The notes beneath the pieces were generated by a model that searched no databases, was not told the DNA's origin, and saw nothing but the letters and a program-made list of their open reading frames with translations. Shown here piece after piece: positions 1 to 5,738 of a stretch of 5,738 nucleotides of DNA (positions within the stretch are counted from its first letter, which is position 1; each line of letters begins with the position of its first letter). Position numbers and translations under genes: made by a program. The stretch comes from a candidate division NPL-UPA2 bacterium (GTDB lineage Bacteria > NPL-UPA2 > JAGMAN01), in assembly GCA_021129695.1 (NCBI GenBank), contig JAJOKU010000105.1:1-5738 (forward strand), in the 5' to 3' direction.

Positions 1-333
1 GATATAAAACCCCTTGAAGCGATTATGGAAAAACTTTTGAAAAGAAACAAAATTAAGGCAATTGATGAATATTTGCTTATGGACAAAGGGCGTTGCCGTT
101 ATCGGCTGGATTTCGCCATCTTCTGTCGGAAAGGTAAGATAGATGTGGAATGCGATAACGAAAAATGGCACTGCCTACAGTCCCAGAAGATTAAGGATAG
201 GAAGCGCGACCTTTATCTCAAGAGGTATGGCTGGACCATCCCTCGATTTGAGGGAGCGAGAATAATGAATAATCCAAATTGTTGTATTAAAGTTTTAAAG
301 AAAACCATTCGGAGATTAGGCGGGTTATCCTGA
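1..333 (+). CDS. DUF559-like PD-(D/E)XK endonuclease domain protein, 5' end outside window (partial)
   Basis: This is probably a small DNA nuclease, or the nuclease tail of a larger protein. The frame is open from base 1, and the first in-window ATG is at 25. The codons before that ATG read KPLEAIM, which resembles the 'SPLE' opening of the DUF559/Vsr-like domain, so the real start is probably upstream of the window. Counting from the ATG at 25, RYRLDFAIF contains Asp29, IDVECD contains Glu42 and Asp44, His49 follows in EKWH, and KDRKRDLYLKRYGWTIPRF (about 58-75) matches the family's 'D..R...L...GW.v.RF' ending. These fit the D...ExD...H core of restriction-endonuclease-fold proteins. DNA target and role are unknown; such domains occur alone, fused to helicases, or near mobile DNA. 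The gene ends 2 nt before uppP, so the two may be co-transcribed. Family assignment is fairly secure; full length is not visible. Confidence 0.72.
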   Translation, partial: DIKPLEAIMEKLLKRNKIKAIDEYLLMDKGRCRYRLDFAIFCRKGKIDVECDNEKWHCLQSQKIKDRKRDLYLKRYGWTIPRFEGARIMNNPNCCIKVLKKTIRRLGGLS

Positions 334-335
334 TT

Positions 336-1091
336 ATGTTAGATAGAATTTTGTTGGCGATAATACAAGCGGCTACCGAATTTTTGCCCATATCTTCTTC
401 AGGGCATTTAGCCCTGGCCTCAAATCTGATCTCGAAATCACAACCAGATCTGTTTTTCTTCACCGTCCTTCACGTATCGTCTCTCATTGCTGCTATTATT
501 TTCACAAGAAAGGAAATAGGTTACCTCCTCAGTTTTAATAAGCAATACAAGAAAATGTGGCTATATCTAATAGTGGCCACTATACCGGCCGTACTATTTG
601 GTTTCTTCTTCATAGAAAAAATAGAAGAAGCTTTTTCATCGCTTCTATTTATAGGACTTGCTTTTATTTTTACCGGAATTATTTTATTTTTCACCAGATT
701 CTCAAAAACATATTCAAAATTAAATATCAAAAACTCCCTAATAATTGGATTATTTCAAATTTTAGCTTTATTCCCGGGAGTTTCAAGGAGTGGCATAACG
801 ATTTCTTCTGCCCTGTTTTTAGGCATTGACAAGGAAAAAGCCACAAAATTCTCATTCCTATTATTTATTCCCCTCTCATTAGGGGCATTTATACTGGAGA
901 TGGGGGGAGAATGTTATTTTAGTTTATCCCTGGTTGTTTCTTTTTTTGTTTGCTTAATTCTGAGCCTCGTTTTTCTTAACCTTCTCCTCTTTATAGCTAA
1001 GAAAGGAAAATTCTGGGTATTCTCAATGTATTGCTTTGTGATCGGCATGATTTCCCTATTCTTGTATTTCCTGAAGCCCTCATTCAGTTAA
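336..1091 (+). CDS. uppP: Undecaprenyl-diphosphatase (BacA/UppP family)
   Basis: Integral membrane phosphatase that converts undecaprenyl diphosphate to undecaprenyl phosphate, recycling the lipid carrier for peptidoglycan and other surface polymers; overexpression is known to give bacitracin resistance. Both family signatures are present. The first is QAATEFLPISSSGH (residues 11-24), giving the (E/Q)XXXE motif as Gln11 and Glu15 plus Ser21 and His24. The second is PGVSRSGITIS (147-157) with the catalytic-site Arg151. Hydrophobic segments lie at about 44-57, 76-93, 103-120, 133-149, 172-188, 195-220 and 227-246. At 251 residues it is shorter than the usual 265-280. It has Ala-Ala where most relatives have Gly-Leu or Gly-Ile in motif 1, and VSS where a Gly-Thr is common near residue 48. 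The ATG lies 2 nt after the upstream stop with no strong Shine-Dalgarno, so translation may be coupled. Codon use looks AT-rich beside mtaB. Confidence 0.93.
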   Translation: MLDRILLAIIQAATEFLPISSSGHLALASNLISKSQPDLFFFTVLHVSSLIAAIIFTRKEIGYLLSFNKQYKKMWLYLIVATIPAVLFGFFFIEKIEEAFSSLLFIGLAFIFTGIILFFTRFSKTYSKLNIKNSLIIGLFQILALFPGVSRSGITISSALFLGIDKEKATKFSFLLFIPLSLGAFILEMGGECYFSLSLVVSFFVCLILSLVFLNLLLFIAKKGKFWVFSMYCFVIGMISLFLYFLKPSFS

Positions 1092-1126
1092 CAATAGTGC
1101 GGATATTTGCAGATAATCGGTGAAGG

Positions 1127-2434
1127 ATGAACACGGTCGCCTTCCATACCTTAGGCTGCAAGGTTAATCAATATGAGACACAAGCCATGCGGGAAAGACT
1201 TGAGCAGGCTGGTTACCAGGTCGTCTCCTTCCACAGCCAGGCTGATATCTATGCGATTAACACCTGCACCGTTACCAGGAGAGCGGACCAAAAATCGCTG
1301 CAAGCAATTCGCGCGGCCGGAAGCCGAAACCCAGAGGCAAAGGTGATAGCCACTGGCTGCTATGCTCAGACCAATCCAGAAGAGATAACTGATGCCGCAA
1401 GAGTAGATGCCGTAGTGGGGAATGAGGAGAAGAAAGATATAGTAGATATAGTGGAGAAGGTGGCAGGTGAGAATCCTCTAATCTCGTGTAGAAATATTTC
1501 CCGGGCGAAGGAATATAACAGTCTTACGATAAGCAAATTTCAAGGCCACACTCGGGCCTTCGTAAAGATAGAAGACGGATGTGACCTATTCTGCTCCTAC
1601 TGCAAAGTTCCCTATGCCCGCGGCCCGGTTCGAAGCCGACCTCTTAAGGATATTGAAGATGAGGTAAGAAGATTGGTTGAGAGAGGTTACCAGGAGATAG
1701 TTTTGACGGGAATAAATTTAGGTGCTTACGGACGGGATTTCCATAATGGATTGGGGTTAGCTAAGGTAATTAAAAAGCTAACCGGGATTCCCCGACTGCC
1801 TCGCCTGCGGCTCAGCTCCCTGGAAATTACTGAGATAGGGGATGACCTCGTTGAGGCCATGGCTTCCTCCGGGGAGAAGGTCTGTCCTCATTTACACCTA
1901 CCACTGCAGAGCGGCGATGATGAGGTGCTAAAAAGAATGAATCGTGGATATAAGAAAGATGACTTCTTGCAGACAGTAACCGAGATCAAGAACAGGATTC
2001 CTCATGTCTCACTCTCTACTGACATCATGGTTGGATTCCCAGGAGAGCGTGACAGCCAGTTCAGCCAGACGCTTGAGCTGGTTAAGAGGATAGGATTTAT
2101 GCGTTTGCATGTCTTCACCTACTCTTCCCGTCCAGGAACAGCCCGTTTTCCTGAGGAGGTTCCTCGCCAGGTAAAGGAAGAGAGAGCCAGGGTCTTACAC
2201 CAACTTGCTGGTAAGCTCTCCTCAGATTTTCAAGCGGCCTGCTTGGGGGAGAGAAAGAGGGTGCTCATTGAGGAAGGAAGAGACAAGAGAAATGGGCTCC
2301 TCACTGGATACAGCGATGATTATCTTAAGGTCTGGATTGACGGACCAGATGAGTTGATGAATAGGCTCATTGAGGTCAAGGTCATTGAAATTAAAGACGG
2401 GATTACCTTGGCAACTACACAGAAAAAACCCTGA
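1127..2434 (+). CDS. mtaB: tRNA (N6-threonylcarbamoyladenosine(37)-C2)-methylthiotransferase MtaB
   Basis: Radical-SAM enzyme that adds a methylthio group to t6A at position 37 of ANN-decoding tRNAs, giving ms2t6A. The N-terminal UPF0004 domain opens with TLGCKVNQYE (8-17), the MtaB hallmark, and has Cys11, Cys47 (NTCTV) and Cys78 (TGCYAQ) as ligands of the auxiliary iron-sulfur cluster. The radical-SAM core has CDLFCSYC (152-159), with the CxxxCxxC cysteines at 152, 156 and 159, followed by PYARG and RSRP. Further core motifs are LTGINLGAYG (193-202), HLPLQSGDDEVLKRMNR (257-273) and DIMVGFPGE (299-307). A TRAM RNA-binding domain occupies about 372-432. The 435-residue length is normal. A TGA in the same frame at 1121-1123 fixes this ATG as the first possible start; a weak GGTGA lies just ahead. 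It follows uppP by 35 nt and converges on leuC. MiaB and RimO are less likely because of the GCKVNQYE signature. Confidence 0.95.
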   Translation: MNTVAFHTLGCKVNQYETQAMRERLEQAGYQVVSFHSQADIYAINTCTVTRRADQKSLQAIRAAGSRNPEAKVIATGCYAQTNPEEITDAARVDAVVGNEEKKDIVDIVEKVAGENPLISCRNISRAKEYNSLTISKFQGHTRAFVKIEDGCDLFCSYCKVPYARGPVRSRPLKDIEDEVRRLVERGYQEIVLTGINLGAYGRDFHNGLGLAKVIKKLTGIPRLPRLRLSSLEITEIGDDLVEAMASSGEKVCPHLHLPLQSGDDEVLKRMNRGYKKDDFLQTVTEIKNRIPHVSLSTDIMVGFPGERDSQFSQTLELVKRIGFMRLHVFTYSSRPGTARFPEEVPRQVKEERARVLHQLAGKLSSDFQAACLGERKRVLIEEGRDKRNGLLTGYSDDYLKVWIDGPDELMNRLIEVKVIEIKDGITLATTQKKP

Positions 2435-2460
2435 GAATATGGAAAGAGTAAAAATTCTTA

Positions 2461-2503
2461 TTTCTCTGCGTTCTCCTGATAAACTCTGTGGCCTCTGTGG
2501 TTA
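2461..2503. repeat. Short CCACAGAG-type intergenic repeat at the mtaB/leuC convergence
   Basis: Read on the minus strand, this stretch begins inside the leuC stop codon and runs AACCACAGAGG, CCACAGAG, a short linker, AGAACGCAGAGAAA. It contains two near-adjacent CCACAGAG copies and a related GCAGAG word. It resembles the 'accacagaggcacagagaacacagag' type of short intergenic sequence that I recall from unrelated bacterial genomes; that resemblance is from memory and unverified. It fills most of the 66-nt gap between the two convergent genes and supplies the leuC stop. It shows no clear terminator hairpin with a T-tract. Confidence 0.45.
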
Positions 2504-3754
2504 GGAAATTTCCTCAGGATGAGTTATTCTACCATTCAGGGCTGAGGCGGCGGCTACGGCCGGGTTGGACAGGTAAACCTCGCTGTGGGGATGGCCCATG
2601 CGTCCGGTGAAGTTACGGTTAGTGGTAGCAATGGCTCTCTCTCCTTCAGCCAGCACACCCATATGTCCTCCCAGACAGGGGCCGCAGGTGGGAGTGGTGA
2701 CCACCGCTCCCGCCTCAAGGAAAATCTCAATTAGCCCTTCCTGAATAGCTTGAAGATATATCTTCTGAGTGGCCGGGATTATGATCAGGCGCACATAGGG
2801 ATGAATCTTATGACCTTTTAGAACCTGAGCCGCCAATCTTAAATCTTCCATCCTCCCATTGGTACAGGACCCAATAACGGCCTGGTCTATGTTAATATCT
2901 CCTGCCTCATCTACTGGCTTAGTATTGGAAGGAAGGGGGGGAAGGGCTACCTGGGGCTCTATCTTGGCGCAGTCGTATTCCCTTATCTCGGCGTAGGTAG
3001 CCTCTTTATCGCTTTTATAACTGTGGACTGTGGACTGTGGACTGTGGACTCGCTGAACATAGTTCAGCGTAATTTCATCCGGCTCAAAGATTCCATTCTC
3101 AGCTCCGGCCTCTACACTCATATTGGCCATGGTGAACCTTCCATCCATAGAGAGCTGGGAGATAACCTCCCCCTTGAATTCCATAGCCTTATAGTTAGCT
3201 CCATCAACTCTTAGGTCACCTATAGTATAAAGTATGAGGTCTTTACCAGTTACCCATTTCTTCAGTTTTCCATAATAAATGAGCTTAATGGATTCAGGAA
3301 CCTTCAGCCAGATCTCGCCGGTGAGCATACCTGCGGCTAAATCAGTGCTTCCCACTCCCGTGGCAAAAGCCCCCAGGGCCCCATAAGTGCAGGTATGGGA
3401 ATCAGCTCCGATGATGAGCTCTCCCGGCCGAACCAATCCTTCCTCAGGAAGGAGGGCATGCTCTATCCCCATGCGGCCCACTTCAAAATAGTGTTTTATC
3501 CGGTGCTTCTTTGCAAATTCCTTCAGGAGCCGACACTGCTCGGCTGACTTAGCATCCTTATTGGGAGCGAAATGGTCTGGGACCAGGACAATTCTTTCCG
3601 GGTCAAATACCTTATCATCGCCCAACTCCTTTATGGCTAAGGGGCCGGTGATATCATTAGCTAGGAGAAGGTCTACCTTAGCCTCAATGAACTCGCCTGG
3701 CCGAAGCTCCTTTTTCCCGGCGTGGGCAGCTAAGATTTTTTCTGTTATAGTCAT
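2501..3754 (-). CDS. leuC: 3-isopropylmalate dehydratase large subunit (LeuC/HacA-type, aconitase family)
   Basis: Iron-sulfur hydro-lyase subunit. With a small LeuD subunit it isomerises 2-isopropylmalate to 3-isopropylmalate in leucine synthesis. The same ~420-residue form also includes homoaconitase and methylmalate dehydratase large subunits, so the exact substrate is uncertain. The [4Fe-4S] ligands are Cys297 (GSCTNG), Cys357 and Cys360 ([10 protein letters not shown]). Other signatures are [12 protein letters not shown] (93-104), [15 protein letters not shown] (116-130), GVGSTD (133-138), IPATQKIY (326-333) and [11 protein letters not shown] (379-389). Length is 417. Residues 236-245 ([10 protein letters not shown]) are encoded by a 7-bp tandem repeat and replace the usual charged linker between the YV and YKSD motifs. 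The region near residue 44 is a few residues shorter than typical relatives. The start ATG overlaps the ndk stop by 4 nt (ATGA), indicating translational coupling. No leuD is present in the window. Confidence 0.9.
   Translation of the reverse strand: MTITEKILAAHAGKKELRPGEFIEAKVDLLLANDITGPLAIKELGDDKVFDPERIVLVPDHFAPNKDAKSAEQCRLLKEFAKKHRIKHYFEVGRMGIEHALLPEEGLVRPGELIIGADSHTCTYGALGAFATGVGSTDLAAGMLTGEIWLKVPESIKLIYYGKLKKWVTGKDLILYTIGDLRVDGANYKAMEFKGEVISQLSMDGRFTMANMSVEAGAENGIFEPDEITLNYVQRVHSPQSTVHSYKSDKEATYAEIREYDCAKIEPQVALPPLPSNTKPVDEAGDINIDQAVIGSCTNGRMEDLRLAAQVLKGHKIHPYVRLIIIPATQKIYLQAIQEGLIEIFLEAGAVVTTPTCGPCLGGHMGVLAEGERAIATTNRNFTGRMGHPHSEVYLSNPAVAAASALNGRITHPEEIS
2503..2514. repeat. 12-bp perfect palindrome at the leuC 3' end
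   Basis: AGGAAATTTCCT is its own reverse complement and spans the last base pair of the leuC stop codon and the final codons. With no loop and no T-run it is not a good intrinsic terminator. It could be a chance feature or a protein-binding site. Confidence 0.35.
3020..3050. repeat. Heptanucleotide tandem repeat (ACTGTGG x 4.4) inside leuC
   Basis: On the plus strand the unit ACTGTGG occurs perfectly four times (3020-3047) followed by ACT. On the coding minus strand it reads as GTCCACA repeats. Three units make 21 nt, so it encodes a 7-residue peptide period, VHSPQST followed by VHS, at LeuC residues 236-245. There are no mismatches between copies, which suggests a recent origin or ongoing slippage. 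Gain or loss of one unit would shift the leuC frame. Confidence 0.92.
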
Positions 3755-4260
3755 CTCTTCTTCCAGACCCTTTCCTTAACATTGTTTCTAGTGACTACTT
3801 CCGTCTGGTATACATCAAAGATTATCTCATCCGGCTTAAACCAGAGTTTAATCTCCCGCTCTGCTTCCTCCTCGCTGGTGGAGGTATGAATGACATTCTC
3901 ATAAACCCCTTTGGTAGTAACCCGCCCGTAGGCGCCCCGAATGGATACCGAATTGGCCTCCTCGGGATTGGTGGCTCCGGCCACCTCCCTCACCTTCTTA
4001 ATAGCATCCTCACCATAATAGACCATAGCCAGAACCTTTCTTCGGGCGTGAAGTTCACCTCTGATATATTTTATCAACTCCTCAAAGAAAGGCTTATCCC
4101 GCATGTCCCTGTAATGCTCTTCAGCCAGTTCCTGGGACACCCTGACTATCTTAGCGGCGGCTATCTCTAATTTGGTCTCAGAAAGCCTGGTGAGAATGTT
4201 TCCCGTGAGGGATTTCTTCAACCCATCAGGCTTGATGAGAACCAGGGTCTGCTGAATCAT
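3751..4260 (-). CDS. ndk: Nucleoside diphosphate kinase, divergent long form
   Basis: Transfers the gamma phosphate from ATP to NDPs through a phosphohistidine intermediate, balancing NTP and dNTP pools in the cytoplasm. The N-terminus [12 protein letters not shown] carries Lys10. Other active-site equivalents are Tyr50, Arg91, Thr97 (GATNPEEA), Arg108 (SIRG), Asn122 and the catalytic His125 in NVIHTSTS, followed by [11 protein letters not shown] (130-140). All key residues are kept, so it is probably active. It is odd in several ways: 169 residues against the usual 140-150; the SGP turn before the AMV strand is replaced by a longer [13 protein letters not shown] stretch; about four extra residues sit between Arg108 and His125; HGSDS is HTSTS; and the C-terminal tail is about 20 residues longer. 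A strong Shine-Dalgarno supports the ATG. The stop overlaps the leuC start by 4 nt, forming a two-gene operon. Confidence 0.9.
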   Translation of the reverse strand: MIQQTLVLIKPDGLKKSLTGNILTRLSETKLEIAAAKIVRVSQELAEEHYRDMRDKPFFEELIKYIRGELHARRKVLAMVYYGEDAIKKVREVAGATNPEEANSVSIRGAYGRVTTKGVYENVIHTSTSEEEAEREIKLWFKPDEIIFDVYQTEVVTRNNVKERVWKKR

Positions 4261-4266
4261 AGCTCA

Positions 4267-4275
4267 ATCACCTCC
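4267..4275 (-). promoter_or_regulatory. Strong Shine-Dalgarno of ndk
   Basis: The minus strand reads GGAGGTGAT, a perfect 9-base match to the 16S rRNA anti-Shine-Dalgarno, ending 6 nt before the ndk ATG. It fixes that start. It is the clearest ribosome-binding site in the window and implies efficient translation of the ndk-leuC unit. Confidence 0.85.
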
Positions 4276-4325
4276 AACAAGAAAATTCCTCACTTCGTTC
4301 GTCACAGCGAAGCAGTGCTGCCACT

Positions 4326-4364
4326 GGCACTGCCTTTGGCTGCCTTCGGCACTGCCTCTGGCTG
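4326..4364. repeat. 17-bp direct repeat, period 22
   Basis: GGCACTGCCTTTGGCTG (4326-4342) recurs as GGCACTGCCTCTGGCTG (4348-4364) with one mismatch. Each copy begins with GGCACTGCC, a near-palindrome. The reverse-complement word GGCAGTGCC occurs again at 4433-4441. Confidence 0.8.
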
Positions 4365-4442
4365 TGTGTGTGTTTCACCGCATAACTTTCTTACTGTACA
4401 GGAAAGGAATTTTCACCGCAAAGCACAGCTGAGGCAGTGCCG
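4347..4442. repeat. 12-bp perfect inverted repeat
   Basis: CGGCACTGCCTC at 4347-4358 is the exact reverse complement of GAGGCAGTGCCG at 4431-4442, with a 72-nt spacer. The spacer contains the left arm of the other inverted repeat (4391-4406), so the two stems cannot both form in a simple nested fold and could compete. Confidence 0.75.
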
Positions 4443-4487
4443 TTAGGCAGTAGTCAGGAAAATGTTTTATACTTTCCTGTACTGTAA
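4391..4487. repeat. 16-bp inverted repeat (15/16)
   Basis: TTACTGTACAGGAAAG (4391-4406) pairs with CTTTCCTGTACTGTAA (4472-4487) with one mismatch and a 65-nt spacer. Inside it, ATTTTC (4409-4414) can pair with GAAAAT (4458-4463), extending the stem after a small bulge. It resembles the ends of a small palindromic or MITE-like element, but there is no flanking target duplication that I can point to. Confidence 0.72.
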
Positions 4488-4539
4488 ATTACCCCTCACC
4501 CCTGCCTGTGGCAGCCTCTCGAGGGATAAGAAGAGCCAT

Positions 4540-5694
4540 TCATTTCACCATTTCCCAGAGGAAAGCAGCCCAGAGACGGGCGCATTTTACCAGATTATCT
4601 ATTTTGACGAATTCGTTTGCCTGGTGGGCAGAGATTTCTCCCTCTTCTGGAGAATGGCTGATGGCCGGTATGCCCGCAAAATGAAGTTCCTTGGCAACGG
4701 AGTTTCCTCCAATGGTCTTTAAGGTTAGCTGATGGTCAAGCTCTTTTCCAGCCTTTACTAAGGCCTTCACCACCTTTGAATTCTCTCTAACCAAGTGAGG
4801 TTCGGTTTCTAAGAGGATCTCTTTTATCCTGATATCTGAGCGAGTGTCCCTCCTTTTAAATTCTGCGATTTCCTCCCCGATTCTCTCCATGATCTGTTTT
4901 TTGGTCAGCCCCAAGGGATAACGAATGTCTAAGGTAGTCTGACAACTGCCGGGGACGATATTTGGTGCCTCTCCTCCCTTTATCTCAGCCCAATTCACTG
5001 TGGTTTTGGTGAAAGCAGGGTGATAGTCTCTTCCCAGGTCAACACTCCTGAGATGAAGCATAAAGCGAGCCATTTTCTCAATAGCATTTATCCCCTTACC
5101 CGGACTGCTCCCATGAGCCTGTCTTCCCCAGCTTTCCAGCGTTATCCAGAGCATTCCCTTCTCTCCGATCACCGCTTGGTTTATCCTTCCACCATCGGGA
5201 ATGAGGCAGAAGTCAGGCTTAAAGCCCTCTTTGAGGAGGAGCTTGACTCCCTCTCCCGAACCCCTCTCCTCATCGGCCACTGCCCCTAAGATGATTCTGC
5301 CCTGGAAGGGGACTCCTGAGGTAATAATGGCCTTCACCGCGGCCCAACTGGCACTGTAGGGACCTTTGTTATCTACTGCTCCCCGACCGTAGAGCCTCCC
5401 CTGCCTCACAATGGGACGGAAAGGATGTCTCTTCCAACCCTGACCAGGAGGGACCACATCCATATGGGCAATAATAGCTAGGGAGGGCCTACCTTCACCA
5501 AATTCTCCCAAGATATTTGGTCTTTCTCGCTTCTTACCAAAAATCTTAACCTTCGCCCCTAATTCTTTCATACTCCTCGTGATAACTTCTTTAGTTAAAT
5601 ACTCATTGCCAGGGGGGTTAATCGTCTCCTTCTCTATCAGTTGAGAGGTCAAATTAATGATTTCCTGACGATTTATTCTAAAATCTGGCATCAT
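4540..5694 (-). CDS. M20 family metallopeptidase/deacylase (ArgE/DapE/aminoacylase-like)
   Basis: Zinc-dependent amidohydrolase of the ArgE/DapE/ACY1/CPG2 family, expected to cleave N-acyl amino acids or small peptides in the cytoplasm; the substrate cannot be read from the sequence. Numbered from the ATG at 5694, the two-metal site is His77 (AHMDVVP), bridging Asp108 (GRGAVDNKG), Glu143 with catalytic base Glu142 (DEERG), Asp167 (IPDGG) and His357 (SAHQANEF). The lid/dimerisation domain occupies about 175-290 with GRQAHGSSPGKGINAIEK. The length of 384 is normal. The frame stays open to the window edge and a TTG at 5724 would add ten residues (MIIIWVRSLI), but relatives begin near MPDFRINRQEI, so I prefer the paired ATGs at 5694/5691. 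A weak CAGG precedes them. It lies upstream of ndk-leuC in the same direction, separated by a repeat-rich spacer, so co-transcription is uncertain. Confidence 0.88.
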   Translation of the reverse strand: MMPDFRINRQEIINLTSQLIEKETINPPGNEYLTKEVITRSMKELGAKVKIFGKKRERPNILGEFGEGRPSLAIIAHMDVVPPGQGWKRHPFRPIVRQGRLYGRGAVDNKGPYSASWAAVKAIITSGVPFQGRIILGAVADEERGSGEGVKLLLKEGFKPDFCLIPDGGRINQAVIGEKGMLWITLESWGRQAHGSSPGKGINAIEKMARFMLHLRSVDLGRDYHPAFTKTTVNWAEIKGGEAPNIVPGSCQTTLDIRYPLGLTKKQIMERIGEEIAEFKRRDTRSDIRIKEILLETEPHLVRENSKVVKALVKAGKELDHQLTLKTIGGNSVAKELHFAGIPAISHSPEEGEISAHQANEFVKIDNLVKCARLWAAFLWEMVK

Positions 5695-5738
5695 AATAAG
5701 AGACCTGACCCAGATTATTATCAATTCTTTTCTGGGTT

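Larger units (their letters stand above)
4261..4539. other. Repeat-rich spacer between the M20 peptidase gene and ndk
   Basis: This 279-nt gap shows no convincing gene. It contains the ndk Shine-Dalgarno, many GGCAG/CTGCC words, a 17-bp direct repeat, two overlapping inverted repeats, a TTTCACCGCA direct repeat (4373-4382 and 4411-4420) and a short GT run (4363-4373). Hairpin potential is also seen at 4312-4318 with 4327-4333 (GCAGTGC/GCACTGC). On the minus strand it would be both the 3' region of the peptidase gene and the leader or promoter region of ndk-leuC. I saw no well-spaced -35/-10 pair. Confidence 0.6.

Noticed and set aside
557..829. Alternative open frame inside uppP
   Set aside because: It runs in another frame of a clearly conserved membrane-protein gene and has no recognisable motifs.
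2435..2500. Bidirectional terminator between mtaB and leuC
   Set aside because: Only a very weak AAGA/TTCT pairing is visible, with no stable GC stem followed by a T-run on either strand.
3020..3050. CRISPR-like array
   Set aside because: The unit is 7 bp with no spacers and lies inside the leuC reading frame; it is a simple tandem repeat.
3023..3214. Open frame on the plus strand beginning in the heptamer repeat
   Set aside because: It is antisense to leuC and its first residues simply translate the tandem repeat.
4291..4312. CTTCG...CGAAG hairpin (4293-4297 with 4308-4312)
   Set aside because: Only 5 bp with a 10-nt loop, so too weak to call as a terminator or regulatory hairpin by itself.
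4466..4488. Minus-strand promoter (TTTACA with TATAAA) for ndk
   Set aside because: The two boxes are only 11 nt apart, too close for a sigma-70-type promoter, and both lie in or beside the inverted repeat arm.
4462..4722. Open frame of 86 codons on the plus strand
   Set aside because: Most of it is antisense to the conserved C-terminus of the M20 peptidase, with no family resemblance and no ribosome-binding site.
5695..5724. TTG start adding ten residues to the M20 peptidase
   Set aside because: The extra residues do not resemble the family's N-terminus, and two ATG codons at 5694 and 5691 match the expected start better, though the upstream frame is open to the edge.

Overview
The window looks like ordinary chromosomal DNA from a bacterium. 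It carries a bacterial-type undecaprenyl-diphosphatase and an MtaB-type tRNA methylthiotransferase, and one gene has a very strong bacterial Shine-Dalgarno site. By eye the base composition is moderate, near 45-50% GC in most genes and clearly more AT-rich in the first ~1.1 kb. The 420-residue LeuC form and the divergent, insertion-bearing NDK remind me of uncultivated anaerobic or deep-branching phyla. That is an impression only, and I would not name a phylum from it.

Layout. The plus-strand block (1-2434) holds the 3' end of a small PD-(D/E)XK (DUF559-like) nuclease gene. After 2 nt comes uppP (undecaprenyl-diphosphate phosphatase), and after a 35-nt gap comes mtaB (tRNA ms2t6A37 methylthiotransferase). 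The minus-strand block (5694 down to 2501) reads M20 metallopeptidase, a 279-nt repeat-rich spacer, ndk-like nucleoside diphosphate kinase, then a leuC-type dehydratase large subunit that overlaps ndk by 4 nt (ATGA). The two blocks converge in a 66-nt gap that holds a short CCACAGAG-type repeat and no convincing terminator.

Function. The genes are mostly housekeeping: lipid carrier recycling for the cell wall, tRNA modification, nucleotide pools, branched-chain (or related) 2-oxoacid elongation, and peptide or amino-acid deacylation. They do not form one obvious pathway. leuC has no leuD beside it in the window and is instead coupled to ndk, which is an unusual pairing.

The most noteworthy sequence features are non-coding or repeat-type. 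A 7-bp tandem repeat (4.4 copies) lies inside the leuC reading frame and encodes a low-complexity linker. The 4261-4539 spacer is packed with direct and inverted repeats built on GGCANTGCC. A short repeat begins at the leuC stop codon. I found no clear undescribed defence, mobile or RNA system.
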